Assembly (NCBI RefSeq): GCF_902150025.1
Contig: NZ_CABFVS010000020.1
Coordinates: forward strand, 1 to 64,000
Length of the DNA: 64,000 bases
Reading direction: 5' to 3'
Source: Bartonella massiliensis
Lineage (GTDB): Bacteria > Pseudomonadota > Alphaproteobacteria > Rhizobiales > Rhizobiaceae
Of this stretch, positions 38,430 to 48,967 are shown in pieces; within the stretch, counting starts at the first letter, position 1; each line of letters opens with the position of its first letter. The position numbers were made by a program, and so were the translations under genes. The notes under the pieces are model-generated. The model saw only the letters and a program-made list of their open reading frames with translations, was not told the origin of the DNA and searched no databases.

Positions 38430-39626
38430 ATGAATATCCATGAGTATCAGGCCAAAAGGCTGCTTCATGAATATGGAGCCCCCATTGCAAATGGTGTTGC
38501 TGTTTATTCTGTGGAGCAAGCTGAAAAATGGGCACAAAAATTGCCTGGACCTCTCTATGTGGTTAAAAGTCAGATACACGCAGGTGGTCGTGGTAAGGGG
38601 AAGTTTAAAGAACTTGGTTCTGATGCAAAGGGTGGTGTTCGACTTGCACAATCTGTTGAAGAAGTTGTTGCAAATGTTCAAGAAATGCTTGGGAAAACTT
38701 TGGTAACCAAACAAACTGGTCCAGAGGGTAAACAAGTCAATCGTCTTTATATTGAAGATGGTGCCGATATTGAGCGCGAACTTTATCTTTCACTTTTAGT
38801 TGATCGTAGCGTGGGACGGATTGCTTTTGTTGTTTCAACAGAAGGTGGAATGGATATTGAAACGGTTGCTGAAGAAACACCAGAAAAAATCTTCACGTTG
38901 CCTATTGATGGCGTAGAGGGTGTTACTTCTGCTGATTGTGCAAGACTTTGTGATGCGTTGGAATTGCGCGATAGTGCACGGGAAGATGGTGAAAAGCTTT
39001 TTCCAATTCTCTATAAGGCATTTTGTGAAAAAGATATGAGCCTTTTAGAAATCAATCCGCTTATTGTGATGAAAGATGGTCACTTGCGCGTCCTTGATGC
39101 AAAAGTTTCTTTTGATAATAATGCCTTGTTTCGTCATCCAGATATTTTAGAATTGCGCGATCTTTCAGAAGAAGATCCAAAAGAAATTGAAGCCTCAAAG
39201 CATGATCTTGCTTATGTTGCTCTTGAGGGTACAATTGGTTGTATGGTCAATGGTGCGGGTCTTGCTATGGCAACTATGGATATCATTAAACTTTATGGAG
39301 CTGAGCCAGCAAACTTTTTGGATGTTGGTGGTGGAGCATCAAAAGAAAAGGTGACAGCTGCTTTTAAAATTATTACGGCTGATCCAAATGTTAAGGGCAT
39401 TTTGGTTAACATTTTTGGTGGTATTATGCGTTGTGATGTCATTGCTGAAGGTGTTGTTGCTGCTGTGCGTGAGGTTGGTTTAAAGGTTCCCTTGGTTGTT
39501 CGTCTTGAAGGTACGAATGTTGAGCAAGGTAAAGCAATTATCAATGACAGTGGTTTGAATGTTATTCCCGCTGATGATTTAGATGATGCTGCTCAAAAAA
39601 TTGTTGCAGCCGTGAAGGGAGCTTAA
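38430..39626 (+). CDS. sucC: Succinyl-CoA synthetase subunit beta
   Basis: A 398-residue ATP-grasp subunit that binds nucleotide and succinate. It begins [18 protein letters not shown] and carries the ATP-grasp segment [25 protein letters not shown], and the CoA-ligase domain with [15 protein letters not shown] and FLDVGGGAS and [10 protein letters not shown]. It lies 3 nt before sucD, its obligatory partner. Length is the family norm. Confidence 0.97.
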   Translation: MNIHEYQAKRLLHEYGAPIANGVAVYSVEQAEKWAQKLPGPLYVVKSQIHAGGRGKGKFKELGSDAKGGVRLAQSVEEVVANVQEMLGKTLVTKQTGPEGKQVNRLYIEDGADIERELYLSLLVDRSVGRIAFVVSTEGGMDIETVAEETPEKIFTLPIDGVEGVTSADCARLCDALELRDSAREDGEKLFPILYKAFCEKDMSLLEINPLIVMKDGHLRVLDAKVSFDNNALFRHPDILELRDLSEEDPKEIEASKHDLAYVALEGTIGCMVNGAGLAMATMDIIKLYGAEPANFLDVGGGASKEKVTAAFKIITADPNVKGILVNIFGGIMRCDVIAEGVVAAVREVGLKVPLVVRLEGTNVEQGKAIINDSGLNVIPADDLDDAAQKIVAAVKGA

Positions 39627-39629
39627 GCG

Positions 39630-40532
39630 ATGTCGATTCTTGTGAATAAAGAGACAAAAGTTCTGGTTCAAGGACTTACAGGAAAAACAGGAACATTTCA
39701 TACAGAACAAGCGCTTGCTTATCATGGTACGCAAATGGTTGGTGGTGTTAATCCTAAAAAGGGTGGTGAGACATGGAAGGGATCACAAGGTGAAACTCTT
39801 CCTATCTTTGCGAGTGTTGCAGAAGCAAAAGAAAAAACAGGTGCGGATGCTTCTGTTATTTATGTTCCTCCTGCAGGGGCTGCGGCAGCTATTATAGAAG
39901 CTATTGAAGCTGAAGTTCGTTTAATTATCTGTATTACGGAAGGTCTTCCCGTTATGGATATGGTTAAAGTAAAAGCGCGATTAGAAAACTCGAAATCTCG
40001 TCTTATTGGTCCTAATTGTCCTGGTATTCTCACACCAAATGAATGTAAAATTGGTATTATGCCTGGTTCTATTTTTAGAAAAGGTTCTGTTGGGGTTGTC
40101 TCACGGTCGGGAACTTTAACATATGAAGCCGTTTTTCAAACGAGTCAGGAAGGCTTGGGACAAACAACCGCTATAGGGATTGGTGGTGATCCTGTTAAGG
40201 GAACTGAATTTATTGATGTGTTGGAAATGTTTTTAGCGGATGATGAAACTCAGTCTATTGTTATGATTGGTGAAATTGGTGGTTCTGCTGAAGAAGAAGC
40301 AGCACAGTTTTTGCAAGATGAAGCAAGAAAAGGTCGTAAAAAGCCGGTTGTTGGCTTTATTGCTGGTCGGACGGCCCCTCCAGGACGTACAATGGGACAT
40401 GCTGGTGCTGTTATTTCTGGTGGTAAAGGTGGAGCGGAAGATAAAATTGCAGCAATGGAATCTGCAGGGATTCGGGTGTCTCCTTCACCATCGCAGATCG
40501 GTAAGACTTTGATGTCAGTTTTGAAAGGCTAA
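39630..40532 (+). CDS. sucD: Succinyl-CoA synthetase subunit alpha
   Basis: A 300-residue CoA-binding subunit carrying the phosphohistidine. [15 protein letters not shown] and [16 protein letters not shown] form the CoA site; [11 protein letters not shown] and the ligase segment [14 protein letters not shown] include the phosphorylated histidine (about H247). It yields succinate, CoA and ATP/GTP with sucC. The hairpin 10 nt after its stop separates it from sucA. Confidence 0.97.
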   Translation: MSILVNKETKVLVQGLTGKTGTFHTEQALAYHGTQMVGGVNPKKGGETWKGSQGETLPIFASVAEAKEKTGADASVIYVPPAGAAAAIIEAIEAEVRLIICITEGLPVMDMVKVKARLENSKSRLIGPNCPGILTPNECKIGIMPGSIFRKGSVGVVSRSGTLTYEAVFQTSQEGLGQTTAIGIGGDPVKGTEFIDVLEMFLADDETQSIVMIGEIGGSAEEEAAQFLQDEARKGRKKPVVGFIAGRTAPPGRTMGHAGAVISGGKGGAEDKIAAMESAGIRVSPSPSQIGKTLMSVLKG

Positions 40533-40541
40533 AAGAAAATT

Positions 40542-40577
40542 TCACCTGAATTAAGAAAATGTTCTTAATTCAGGTGA
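40542..40577. other. Perfect 16-bp inverted repeat between sucD and sucA
   Basis: CACCTGAATTAAGAA (40543-40557) pairs exactly with TTCTTAATTCAGGTG (40562-40576) around a 4-nt loop; one more T-A pair extends it. It starts 10 nt after the sucD stop. There is no U-tract on either strand, so it looks less like a terminator than an RNA-stabilising or processing hairpin, or a protein site. Confidence 0.7.
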
Positions 40578-40696
40578 GAAGACTTGAATATAAAAAGGTT
40601 AAACTTTTTTGAATGTTCGACCTCTCATCTGCTTTGTAAGTATTTAAAGGTCGAAAAGAGATATAAGGAGACGGAATAGATGTTCCGGAGAGGTAT

Positions 40697-43696
40697 ATGG
40701 CAAGGCAGGACGAGATAAATAGTCTTTTTGCACAGACGTCATTTCTTTATGGTGGGAATGCGGATTATATAGATCAGCTTTATGCTCAGTATGAAAAAGA
40801 TCCTATCAGTGTTGATTCGCAGTGGCGTGCTTTTTTTGAGGGTCTTCATGATAATAAAGAAGATGTTTTCAAAAATGCTGAAGGAGCAACATGGCAACGT
40901 GATCATTGGCCATTAAAGGCGGATGGTGAGTTGGTTTCTGCTCTTGATGGTGATTGGTCTTCTCTTGAAAAATATTTTGGTGATAAATTAAAGGAAAAAG
41001 CAGAAACAGGGGCGGCACAAAAGGGAAAGGCTTCTAGTGAACAAGATATTATTCGCGCAACGCGTGATTCTGTTCATGCCATTATGATGATTCGGGCGTT
41101 TCGAGAACGGGGGCATCTTCGTGCAAAGCTTGATCCTCTTCAGTTGGCTGAAAAACTGGAAGATTATAAGGAACTTTCTCCAGAAGCTTATGGTTTTACT
41201 CCTGCCGATTATGAGCGCCCTATCTTTATCGATAATGTTTTAGGGTTAGAATATGCAACTATTCCGCAAATGCTTGAGATTCTCAATCGTACCTATTGTT
41301 CAACAATTGGTGTGGAATATATGCATGTTTCTGATCCTGCCCAGAAAGCATGGCTTCAAGAGCGCATTGAAGGCCGAGATAAAGAGAGTGATTTTTCGCA
41401 ACAAGACAAGAAAGCTATCCTAAATAAGCTTATTGAAGCAGAAGGATTTGAACAGTTTTTAGACACTAAATATAAAGGTACAAAGCGTTTTGGACTTGAT
41501 GGTGGTGAAGCGCTGATTCCTGCTCTTGAACAGATTATTAAATGTGGTAGTGCTTTAGGGGTGCAGGAAGTTATTTTAGGAATGGCCCATCGTGGCCGTT
41601 TAAATGTTCTGTCACAAGTTTTAGCTAAGCCGCATAGAGCTATCTTTCATGAGTTCAAAGGGGGATCTTATAAGCCAGATGATGTAGAGGGATCGGGTGA
41701 TGTTAAGTATCATTTAGGAACGACTGCGGATCTGGATTTTGGTGGAAATAAAGTTCATTTATCACTTTTGGCTAATCCCTCTCATCTTGAGATTGTTGAT
41801 CCGGTTGTTATGGGAAAAGCACGTGCTAAACAAGATCAACTTGTGGGACCTACGCATACTGATTCACTTCCATTAAGTGAGCGTTCAAAGGTGTTGCCAT
41901 TGCTTATTCATGGTGATGCTGCTTTTTCAGGACAGGGCGTTATCCAGGAGACTTTTGGTCTTTCAGGTCTTAAGGGTTATCGTGTTGCAGGCTCACTTCA
42001 TGTTATTATCAATAATCAGATTGGTTTTACAACAGCGCCACGTTTTTCACGTTCTTCACCTTATCCTTCTGATGTTGCAAAAATGATTGATGCCCCCATT
42101 TTCCATGTGAATGGTGATGATCCTGAGGCTGTTGTTTTTGTTGCTAAAATAGCAATGGAGTTTCGTCAAATTTTCCATAAACCGGTGGTTATTGATATGT
42201 TTTGTTATCGCCGTTATGGGCATAATGAAGGTGATGAGCCTTCCTTTACCCAGCCGCTTATGTATAAGGCAATTCGTAATCATAAAACAACTCTTCAACT
42301 TTATGGTGACCAATTGATGGCGGAAGGGGTGGTTACTTCAGAGGAGATTGAACAACAGAAAAAGCTCTGGCGTGATAAGCTTGAGGCTGAACTTGAAGCA
42401 AGTTCTTCTTATAAGCCTAATAAGGCTGATTGGCTTGATGGAAGCTGGACGGGACTCAAAGCTTTTAGTAATACTGATGAGCAAAATTCTAAAACAACGG
42501 GTGTTGAATTAAAAACTTTAAAAGAAATTGGTCAGAAACTTGTTGAGGTTCCAGAAAATTTTCATGTTCATAAAACTATCCAACGTTTTTTAAACAATCG
42601 TGCTAAAATTTTTGAAACCGGTGAGGGGGTTGACTGGGCAACCGCAGAAGCTTTAGCTTTTGGTTCACTTTGTTTGGAGGGGGCTCCGGTTCGTCTTTCC
42701 GGTGAGGATGTTGAACGGGGAACTTTTTCGCAACGTCATTCAGTTCTTTATGATCAAGAAAATGAAGCACGTTATATTCCTTTGAATCATTTGCAAAAGG
42801 GCCAAGCGCTTTATGAAGTTGTTAATTCTATGCTTTCTGAAGAAGCTGTTCTTGGTTTTGAATATGGATATTCTCTTGCTGAACCACGAAGCTTAACACT
42901 TTGGGAAGCACAATTTGGTGACTTTTCTAATGGCGCACAGGTTATTTTTGATCAATTTATTTCATCGGCAGAATGTAAGTGGCTTCGTATGTCTGGTCTT
43001 GTCTGTTTATTGCCTCATGGTTTTGAAGGGCAAGGACCGGAGCATTCTTCTGCACGTTTAGAACGGTTTCTTCAACTTTGTGCGGAAGATAATATGCAGG
43101 TTGCTAATTGTACAACCCCTGCAAATTATTTTCATATTTTGCGTCGACAAATTAAGCGTGATTTCCGTAAACCATTGATTTTGATGACACCGAAATCACT
43201 TTTGCGTCATAAGAGAGCTGTTTCTCTTCTCAGTGAGATGGGACCAGAAACAAATTTCTGTCGTGTGTTGCTTGATGATGCAGAATATCTTAAAGATTCT
43301 GCTATTAAATTGCAGAAAGATAATAAAATTCGTCGTGTCGTCCTTTGTACGGGCAAGGTTTATTATGACCTTTATGAAGAACGTGAAAAAAAGGGTATTG
43401 ATGACGTTTATCTTCTTCGTGTTGAGCAACTTTATCCTTTTCCTGCAAAAGTTTTGGTAAATGTGTTGTCGCGCTTTTTGCAGGCAGAAATTTTTTGGTG
43501 CCAAGAGGAACCAAAAAATATGGGGGCTTGGTCATTTATTGAGCCTTATTTGGAATGGGTTTTGACGCATATTAATGCGCAATATTCACGTGTTCGTTAT
43601 GCAGGACGTCTTGCAAGTGCTGCACCGGCCTCTGGGTTAATGGTGAAACACCTTGAACAACTGGCTGCGTTTCTTAAAGACGCGTTAGGTTCTTAA
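40697..43696 (+). CDS. sucA: 2-Oxoglutarate dehydrogenase E1 component
   Basis: A 999-residue thiamine-diphosphate enzyme decarboxylating 2-oxoglutarate. The N-terminal E2-docking peptide ([17 protein letters not shown]) is present. The TPP-binding region contains [11 protein letters not shown] and later [17 protein letters not shown] (GDG-type motif with the N) and [18 protein letters not shown]. The C-terminal transketolase-like half ends [10 protein letters not shown] and [13 protein letters not shown]. Its length agrees with rhizobial SucA. GAGG lies upstream of ATG 40697; sucB follows after 32 nt. Confidence 0.97.
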   Translation: MARQDEINSLFAQTSFLYGGNADYIDQLYAQYEKDPISVDSQWRAFFEGLHDNKEDVFKNAEGATWQRDHWPLKADGELVSALDGDWSSLEKYFGDKLKEKAETGAAQKGKASSEQDIIRATRDSVHAIMMIRAFRERGHLRAKLDPLQLAEKLEDYKELSPEAYGFTPADYERPIFIDNVLGLEYATIPQMLEILNRTYCSTIGVEYMHVSDPAQKAWLQERIEGRDKESDFSQQDKKAILNKLIEAEGFEQFLDTKYKGTKRFGLDGGEALIPALEQIIKCGSALGVQEVILGMAHRGRLNVLSQVLAKPHRAIFHEFKGGSYKPDDVEGSGDVKYHLGTTADLDFGGNKVHLSLLANPSHLEIVDPVVMGKARAKQDQLVGPTHTDSLPLSERSKVLPLLIHGDAAFSGQGVIQETFGLSGLKGYRVAGSLHVIINNQIGFTTAPRFSRSSPYPSDVAKMIDAPIFHVNGDDPEAVVFVAKIAMEFRQIFHKPVVIDMFCYRRYGHNEGDEPSFTQPLMYKAIRNHKTTLQLYGDQLMAEGVVTSEEIEQQKKLWRDKLEAELEASSSYKPNKADWLDGSWTGLKAFSNTDEQNSKTTGVELKTLKEIGQKLVEVPENFHVHKTIQRFLNNRAKIFETGEGVDWATAEALAFGSLCLEGAPVRLSGEDVERGTFSQRHSVLYDQENEARYIPLNHLQKGQALYEVVNSMLSEEAVLGFEYGYSLAEPRSLTLWEAQFGDFSNGAQVIFDQFISSAECKWLRMSGLVCLLPHGFEGQGPEHSSARLERFLQLCAEDNMQVANCTTPANYFHILRRQIKRDFRKPLILMTPKSLLRHKRAVSLLSEMGPETNFCRVLLDDAEYLKDSAIKLQKDNKIRRVVLCTGKVYYDLYEEREKKGIDDVYLLRVEQLYPFPAKVLVNVLSRFLQAEIFWCQEEPKNMGAWSFIEPYLEWVLTHINAQYSRVRYAGRLASAAPASGLMVKHLEQLAAFLKDALGS

Positions 43697-43728
43697 TTTA
43701 TTACTACTCTGATGTATGGAAAAATATT

Positions 43729-44952
43729 ATGACTACTGAAATCCGTGTTCCTACTTTGGGCGAATCAGTTACTGAAGCAACGGTTGGTAAATGGTTTAAA
43801 AAACTTGGTGAAGCTGTCGCTATGGATGAGCCTTTGGTTGAATTAGAAACTGATAAGGTAACTGTTGAAGTTCCTTCTCCTGTTGCGGGAAAATTATCTG
43901 AAATTGTTGCAAAAGAAGGCGATACGGTCGAAGTGAACGCTCTTTTAGGAGCGGTGGAAGCTGGCCAAGCCGGTGTTTCCCAATCATTTTCACCTTCCGC
44001 GACACCAGTTCCAACAGCTTCATCTGAATCGGAAAAGCCTACTTCAAGCAGTACTATGCCCCCTTCACCTTCAGCAGCAAAATTGATGGCTGAAAATAAT
44101 TTTGACAAAAGCGATATTTCAGGTTCTGGAAAACGTGGACAAATCCTTAAAGAAGATGTTCTTGGGGGATTAGAAAAAAGGACAAATGCCCCGACACCTT
44201 CTGCTTCAGCTTCTACTTCTGCGACAAGTTCTTCGGCAACTCCTGTTCCAGAAACACGTGAAGAGCGGGTTCGCATGACGAAATTGCGTCAAACAATTGC
44301 TCGTCGTCTTAAAGATGCGCAAAATGTAGCGGCAATGTTAACCACATTTAATGAGGTTGATATGTCAGCAGTGATGGATTTGCGCAAGCGTTATAAGGAT
44401 ATTTTTGAAAAGAAACACGGTGTTAAACTTGGTTTTATGGGATTTTTTACCAAGGCTGTTTGTCATGCATTAAAAGAACTTCCTGCTGTTAATGCCGAAA
44501 TTGATGGAACGGATATTGTTTATAAAAATTATGTCAATGTTGGGATCGCTGTTGGAACGGATAAGGGGCTTGTTGTTCCAGTGGTGCGTGATGCAGATCA
44601 AATGTCTTTGGCAGAAATTGAAAAAGAGATTGGCCGTTTGGGACGTCTTGCACGTGATGGAAAGTTAGCTGTTTCTGATATGCAAGGTGGAACTTTTACC
44701 ATTACTAATGGTGGTGTGTATGGATCGTTGATGTCAACACCGATTTTGAATGCACCACAATCTGGTATTTTGGGAATGCATGCGATTAAAGAGCGAGCAA
44801 TGGTTGTTGAGGGCCAAGTTGTGATCCGACCTATGATGTATTTAGCACTTTCTTATGATCACCGTATTGTGGATGGGCAAGAAGCTGTGACTTTCCTTGT
44901 GCGTGTTAAGGAAAGCCTAGAAGATCCGGAACGCCTTGTTCTTGATTTGTAA
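43729..44952 (+). CDS. sucB: Dihydrolipoamide succinyltransferase (E2 of 2-oxoglutarate dehydrogenase)
   Basis: A 407-residue E2 core protein. Domains: one lipoyl domain (1-80, lipoylated Lys in [11 protein letters not shown]), an Ala/Ser/Pro/Thr linker, the E1/E3-binding domain ([21 protein letters not shown]), a second linker rich in A, S and T, and the catalytic domain with [16 protein letters not shown] (catalytic H and D). It transfers succinyl to CoA. It lies between sucA and lpd in one rightward operon, the standard layout. Confidence 0.97.
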   Translation: MTTEIRVPTLGESVTEATVGKWFKKLGEAVAMDEPLVELETDKVTVEVPSPVAGKLSEIVAKEGDTVEVNALLGAVEAGQAGVSQSFSPSATPVPTASSESEKPTSSSTMPPSPSAAKLMAENNFDKSDISGSGKRGQILKEDVLGGLEKRTNAPTPSASASTSATSSSATPVPETREERVRMTKLRQTIARRLKDAQNVAAMLTTFNEVDMSAVMDLRKRYKDIFEKKHGVKLGFMGFFTKAVCHALKELPAVNAEIDGTDIVYKNYVNVGIAVGTDKGLVVPVVRDADQMSLAEIEKEIGRLGRLARDGKLAVSDMQGGTFTITNGGVYGSLMSTPILNAPQSGILGMHAIKERAMVVEGQVVIRPMMYLALSYDHRIVDGQEAVTFLVRVKESLEDPERLVLDL

Positions 44953-44983
44953 AATACAGTTTTCAGGATGAAAGGAGAAATGG

Positions 44984-46390
44984 ATGTCTTATGATGTGGC
45001 TGTGATCGGAGCGGGTCCAGGTGGTTATGTAGCAGCAATAAAGGCGGCACAACTAGGACTTAAAGTAGCGATTATTGAAAAGCGTACAACATTAGGAGGA
45101 ACATGCCTTAATGTTGGTTGTATACCGTCTAAAGCGTTGTTGCATGCTTCAGAAGTGTTTGCTGAAACTCAGCATGGTTTTGAAACGCTGGGGATTTCTA
45201 TTGGCAAATCTAAGCTTAATCTTGAACAAATGATGGTTCATAAAAAAGCTGTGGTGACAGCCAATACAAGTGGTGTTTCTTTTTTGATGAAAAAAAATAA
45301 AGTTGATACTTTTTTTGGAACAGCCAAAATTTTAAGCGCGGGGCATGTGGAAGTTGTTGCTAGAGATGGTAACAAGCAAACAATTGAAACAAAAAATATT
45401 ATTATTGCTACGGGGTCAGAGAGTTCAGGCATTCCAGGAGTGGATGTTAAAATTGATGAAAAGACGATTGTTTCTTCGACGGGAGCCCTTGCACTTGAAA
45501 AAGTACCAGCACGTATGATTGTGGTTGGTGCTGGTGTTATTGGTTCAGAACTTGGATCGGTCTGGAGTCGTTTAGGGGCTAAAGTTATCATTATTGAATA
45601 TCTTAATAAAGTTTTGGGCGCAATGGATGTCGAGATTTCACGGCAATTTCAAAAGTTAATGGAAAAACAGGGGATTGAATATAAAACGGGTGCAAAGGTA
45701 ACAGCTATTACGCAGTCTGGCTCAACGGCTCAGGTAAGCTTTGAAACGGTTAAAGGTGGTGAATCTGAAACTTTAGAGGCTGATGTTGTGCTTATTGCGA
45801 CTGGACGCTCTCCGTATACGGAGGGACTTGGCTTGAGAGAAGCTGGTGTTCAGTTGGATGAACGTGGGTTTATCGCAATTGATGCGCATTGGCAGACAAA
45901 TGTTCCAGGAATTTATGCGATTGGTGATGTCGTAAAAGGGCCAATGTTAGCGCATAAAGCAGAAGAAGAAGGCGTTGCTGTGGCAGAAATTTTGGCAGGT
46001 CAAAGGGGACATGTTAATTTTGATGTTATTCCTAGTGTTGTTTATACACAGCCAGAAATTGCGAGTGTAGGAAAGACAGAAGAAGAACTAAAAACTGCTG
46101 GTATTGAATATAATGTTGGCAAATTTCCTTTTATGGCCAATGGTCGTGCGCGCGCGATGCAAAAGAGTGATGGATTTGTTAAAATTCTTGCTGATAAAAA
46201 AACAGATCGGGTTTTAGGGGGGCATATTCTTGGATTTGGTGCCGGTGAAATGATCCATGAAATTGCCGTTTTAATGGAATTTGGTGGTTCATCAGAGGAT
46301 CTAGGCCGTTGTTGTCATGCGCATCCTACCTTATCAGAAGCAGTCCGTGAAGCAGCGTTAGCAACATTTGCTAAACCGCTCCATATTTAA
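44984..46390 (+). CDS. lpdA: Dihydrolipoyl dehydrogenase (E3)
   Basis: A 468-residue FAD disulfide oxidoreductase. FAD loop YDVAVIGAGPGGYVAAIKAAQLG; redox disulfide GGTCLNVGCIPSKALLH; NAD loop VVGAGVIGSELGSVWSRLGA; second FAD contact YAIGDVVKGPMLAHKAEEEG; and C-terminal HAHPTLSEAVREA with the catalytic His. It re-oxidises dihydrolipoyl groups of SucB and completes the operon. GAAAGGAG precedes ATG 44984. Confidence 0.97.
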   Translation: MSYDVAVIGAGPGGYVAAIKAAQLGLKVAIIEKRTTLGGTCLNVGCIPSKALLHASEVFAETQHGFETLGISIGKSKLNLEQMMVHKKAVVTANTSGVSFLMKKNKVDTFFGTAKILSAGHVEVVARDGNKQTIETKNIIIATGSESSGIPGVDVKIDEKTIVSSTGALALEKVPARMIVVGAGVIGSELGSVWSRLGAKVIIIEYLNKVLGAMDVEISRQFQKLMEKQGIEYKTGAKVTAITQSGSTAQVSFETVKGGESETLEADVVLIATGRSPYTEGLGLREAGVQLDERGFIAIDAHWQTNVPGIYAIGDVVKGPMLAHKAEEEGVAVAEILAGQRGHVNFDVIPSVVYTQPEIASVGKTEEELKTAGIEYNVGKFPFMANGRARAMQKSDGFVKILADKKTDRVLGGHILGFGAGEMIHEIAVLMEFGGSSEDLGRCCHAHPTLSEAVREAALATFAKPLHI

Positions 46391-46394
46391 AAAG

Positions 46395-46434
46395 CTTTTA
46401 AAAAGTATATTTTACTTTTAAAAAGTATATTTTA
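46395..46434 (+). repeat. Perfect 2 x 20-bp tandem repeat
   Basis: The unit CTTTTAAAAAGTATATTTTA occurs twice head to tail without mismatch, starting 5 nt after the lpdA stop. Each unit contains the short palindrome CTTTTAAAAAG. A copy-number change here would leave lpdA intact. Confidence 0.9.
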
Positions 46435-46839
46435 AAAGACATAGAGGAGCAGTAAATATTTGTGAAGTATGCAGCATATTTTAGCAGGAATACAATCAAT
46501 CGTATGAGGTTTTTACTTAATTTGTTGTGTGCTTATTCAATAATGGATTGTTTTTAGATTTCAGTTGTGCCGTTTTGTTGATTATCTTGTTTTGCACACT
46601 CGTTTAGAGCAGTGATATTTCGTCTATGTAAATTTTTACATATGAGAGGTATCTCTTATAGTGTGTTAAAATATTCAGGATAGGTTTTTCAGCTTATTTG
46701 CGTGCTTTGTTTTTGCAAAATAATCTCTCAAAAAAACAAGTCTATTTCGTGATAGCGTTTGTAAACGGTATAACTGTAAAGTTCTTCGTGAAGTATATAA
46801 AAACCATTATACAGAATCATCTTTATGCTTAATGAAAGG

Positions 46840-47235
46840 TATAAGTTGACATCATAAGGGGTATATTTACGAGCTTTCAATGTTATTAGAATTTTCAGCT
46901 ATTTGAGAGCGTTTATAAGAGGTATTTTTTCTTGTTGTTCCTTTTATTTATACGGAATCCTTCTACTCGCGACAAAGAAATGCTTTTGATTAATATCAAT
47001 CTAAGCGGATTTGAAATAAGCGAATCCTAAAGTATGAGGGACTCTCATTCAATGTGCAAAACAATAAATTATATTTACAATTTCTTGTATATTCAGAGCA
47101 AAGTTTGCTTATAGAATTTGCTGAAGCGGAAAGTCTAAGCAAAAATATTTGGTCAAAAGTTGGATTATTTACAGACTGTTTTTGTAAAAATGATATTTTA
47201 TTGATTTTAAATCAATAGGTTATATGTGACGTGAG
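46840..47235 (+). repeat. Dispersed intergenic repeat, copy 4
   Basis: Shares CTTTCAATG, ATAAGAGGTATTTTTTC, GAAATGCTTTTGATT, GCGGATTTGAAATAAGCGAA and AAATTATATTTA blocks, in order, with the other copies. It appears expanded: the ATTTTAAATCAATA block typical of the 3' end lies about 130 bp further on than in other copies. Edges are approximate. Confidence 0.55.
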
Positions 47236-47357
47236 ATACATGGAGTGTGAAGGAAAGAGGTATTTTTTCAAAGAAACCGGGTTGTTTAATGATTAGCGTT
47301 GGTTAAAGATTTTTGTTTTTGAAGATCAAGAGGGTGTCAGATATTTTATATTTTAGA

Positions 47358-47388
47358 AAATACCGCTCTTTTTTAAAAAGCGGTATTT
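47358..47388. terminator. Perfect 10-bp hairpin, possible bidirectional terminator
   Basis: AAATACCGCT (47358-47367) pairs with AGCGGTATTT (47379-47388). The stem is flanked by T-rich sequence on the plus side (ATATCTTTTATTT) and by TTCTAAAATAT on the minus side. It lies in the downstream region of the leftward carboxynorspermidine genes. Confidence 0.5.
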
Positions 47389-47493
47389 ATATCTTTTATT
47401 TATGACACTCTTTTGTATGACAATGATAGATCATACAACGATTAGATCACTTCTTTTAACTCTTTTGTTCTTTTTGATCATTGCTTACTCTGT

Positions 47494-47521
47494 CTTAAAG
47501 AAGATCTGAATCTTCTTTAAG
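47494..47521. other. Perfect 12-bp inverted repeat
   Basis: CTTAAAGAAGAT (47494-47505) and ATCTTCTTTAAG (47510-47521) with a 4-nt loop CTGA. No T-tract follows directly on the plus strand (GGGG). Could be an mRNA 3' hairpin for the leftward gene whose stop is 154 nt to the right. Confidence 0.5.
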
Positions 47522-47674
47522 GGGGTTAAGAAATCTCAATGTTGCCAAAATATAACGAATAGCTAAAATTTTTGAAAAAACATAATTCTATTTTATAAGA
47601 ATATTCAGTTTTTTTCATTTGGCAGTTTTGTGATAACTTAGAAAGTCAAGCTTATGCTCCTTATAGGGATCAAT

Positions 47675-48913
47675 TTAGAACTGTAATTTTATATCTTCTT
47701 GTTGTTCTCTTATATAGGTGGAAAGTCCCATATGATCGAGATATTTGAGGAAAGGCTGGGGAGGGAGTTCTTCTACATTGACCATTGTCTTAACATCCCA
47801 TTGGTCTGTGGCAATAAGAAGGGCTGCTGCTGCTGCTGGTACACCAGCTGTATAAGAAATGCCTTGTGCTCCAGTTTCATGAAAAGCTTGTTTGTGATCG
47901 GCTATGTTATAGATAAAAATCTCTTTTGGTTTTCCATCTTTTTCACCTTTAATAAGATCTCCAATACAGGTTTTTCCTGTGTATTCTGGAGCGAGAGAGG
48001 AAGGATCAGGTAAGACAGCTTTGACAACTTTTAAAGGGACGACTTCTTGTTCTTCTGCTGTTTTAATGGGCTGTTCGGATAAGAGACCAAGATTTTTCAA
48101 AACGGTAAAAACAGTAATATAACGTTCACTAAATCCCATCCAGAAGCGAACATTTTGAACATCAAGATTTTTGGAGAGTGAATGAATTTCATCATGTCCT
48201 GTCATGTAAGCTTTTTGTTTTCCAACAACAGGAAGATCCCATTCGTGGCTTACTTCAAACATTTTATTGGAAGTCCATTTTTTATTTTGCCATGACCATA
48301 CCTGCCCTGTAAATTCACGGAAATTAATTTCTGGATCAAAATTCGTGGCAAACCAACGCCCATGACTTCCGGCATTAATATCAATAATATCAATATCGGT
48401 AATTTTATCAAAATGACATTTATGGGCGAGTGCTGCATAGGCATTCACTACACCTGGATCAAAACCAGCACCCAGAATAGCCGTGATACCAGCTTTTTCA
48501 CATTCTTGACGCCGAGGCCATTCATAATTGCCATACCAAGGTGGTGTTTCACAAATTTTAAGAGGGTCTTCGTGAATAGCCGTATCGATATAAGCGCATT
48601 TGGTTTCGATACAAGCTGAAAGAACAGACATATTAAGAAAGGCAGAACCAACATTAATGACAATTTCGCATTTGGTCTTTTGGATGAGCTTTACAGTTTC
48701 TTCTACATTCATGGCGTTGAGCGAATGGCTTTTGAGAACACCTTGTTCTTTCATAGAATTTTTTTCTTTAATAGAAGCAATAATGGCTTCACATTTTTTA
48801 AGTGTTCGTGAAGCAATATGAATTTCACCAAGAATATCGTTGTTTTGAGCACATTTGTGTGCAACAACTTGTGCAACACCTCCAGCACCAATAATGAGAA
48901 CGTTTTTTTTCAT
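47675..48913 (-). CDS. Carboxynorspermidine/carboxyspermidine dehydrogenase (saccharopine dehydrogenase family)
   Basis: A 412-residue NADP-dependent enzyme of the LYS9-like family. The cofactor loop is VLIIGAGGVAQVVAHKCAQN; ASRTLKKCEAI, AYIDTAIHED, LGAGFDPGVVNAYAAL and DINAGSHGRWFATNFDPEINFREF are characteristic of CANSDH/CASDH. It condenses aspartate semialdehyde with a diamine (putrescine or diaminopropane) to the carboxy-polyamine. The next enzyme, the decarboxylase, is encoded 54 nt upstream on the same strand; the pair makes spermidine or norspermidine without S-adenosylmethionine decarboxylase. Confidence 0.9.
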   Translation of the reverse strand: MKKNVLIIGAGGVAQVVAHKCAQNNDILGEIHIASRTLKKCEAIIASIKEKNSMKEQGVLKSHSLNAMNVEETVKLIQKTKCEIVINVGSAFLNMSVLSACIETKCAYIDTAIHEDPLKICETPPWYGNYEWPRRQECEKAGITAILGAGFDPGVVNAYAALAHKCHFDKITDIDIIDINAGSHGRWFATNFDPEINFREFTGQVWSWQNKKWTSNKMFEVSHEWDLPVVGKQKAYMTGHDEIHSLSKNLDVQNVRFWMGFSERYITVFTVLKNLGLLSEQPIKTAEEQEVVPLKVVKAVLPDPSSLAPEYTGKTCIGDLIKGEKDGKPKEIFIYNIADHKQAFHETGAQGISYTAGVPAAAAALLIATDQWDVKTMVNVEELPPQPFLKYLDHMGLSTYIREQQEDIKLQF

Positions 48914-48967
48914 TGTAGGTTCATCTCCTTTTTAATACTGTTATACGACGTTTTTTAAAGGTTATCT

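Larger units (their letters stand above)
46391..47674. other. 1.28-kb non-coding interval with repeats and hairpins
   Basis: No supported gene. It contains a 20-bp perfect tandem repeat just after lpdA, dispersed-repeat copy 4 (about 46840-47235) and two perfect inverted repeats (47358-47388 and 47494-47521) near the 3' end of the convergent carboxynorspermidine synthase gene. These hairpins are plausible 3' ends for leftward transcripts. The remainder is AT-rich. Confidence 0.6.
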
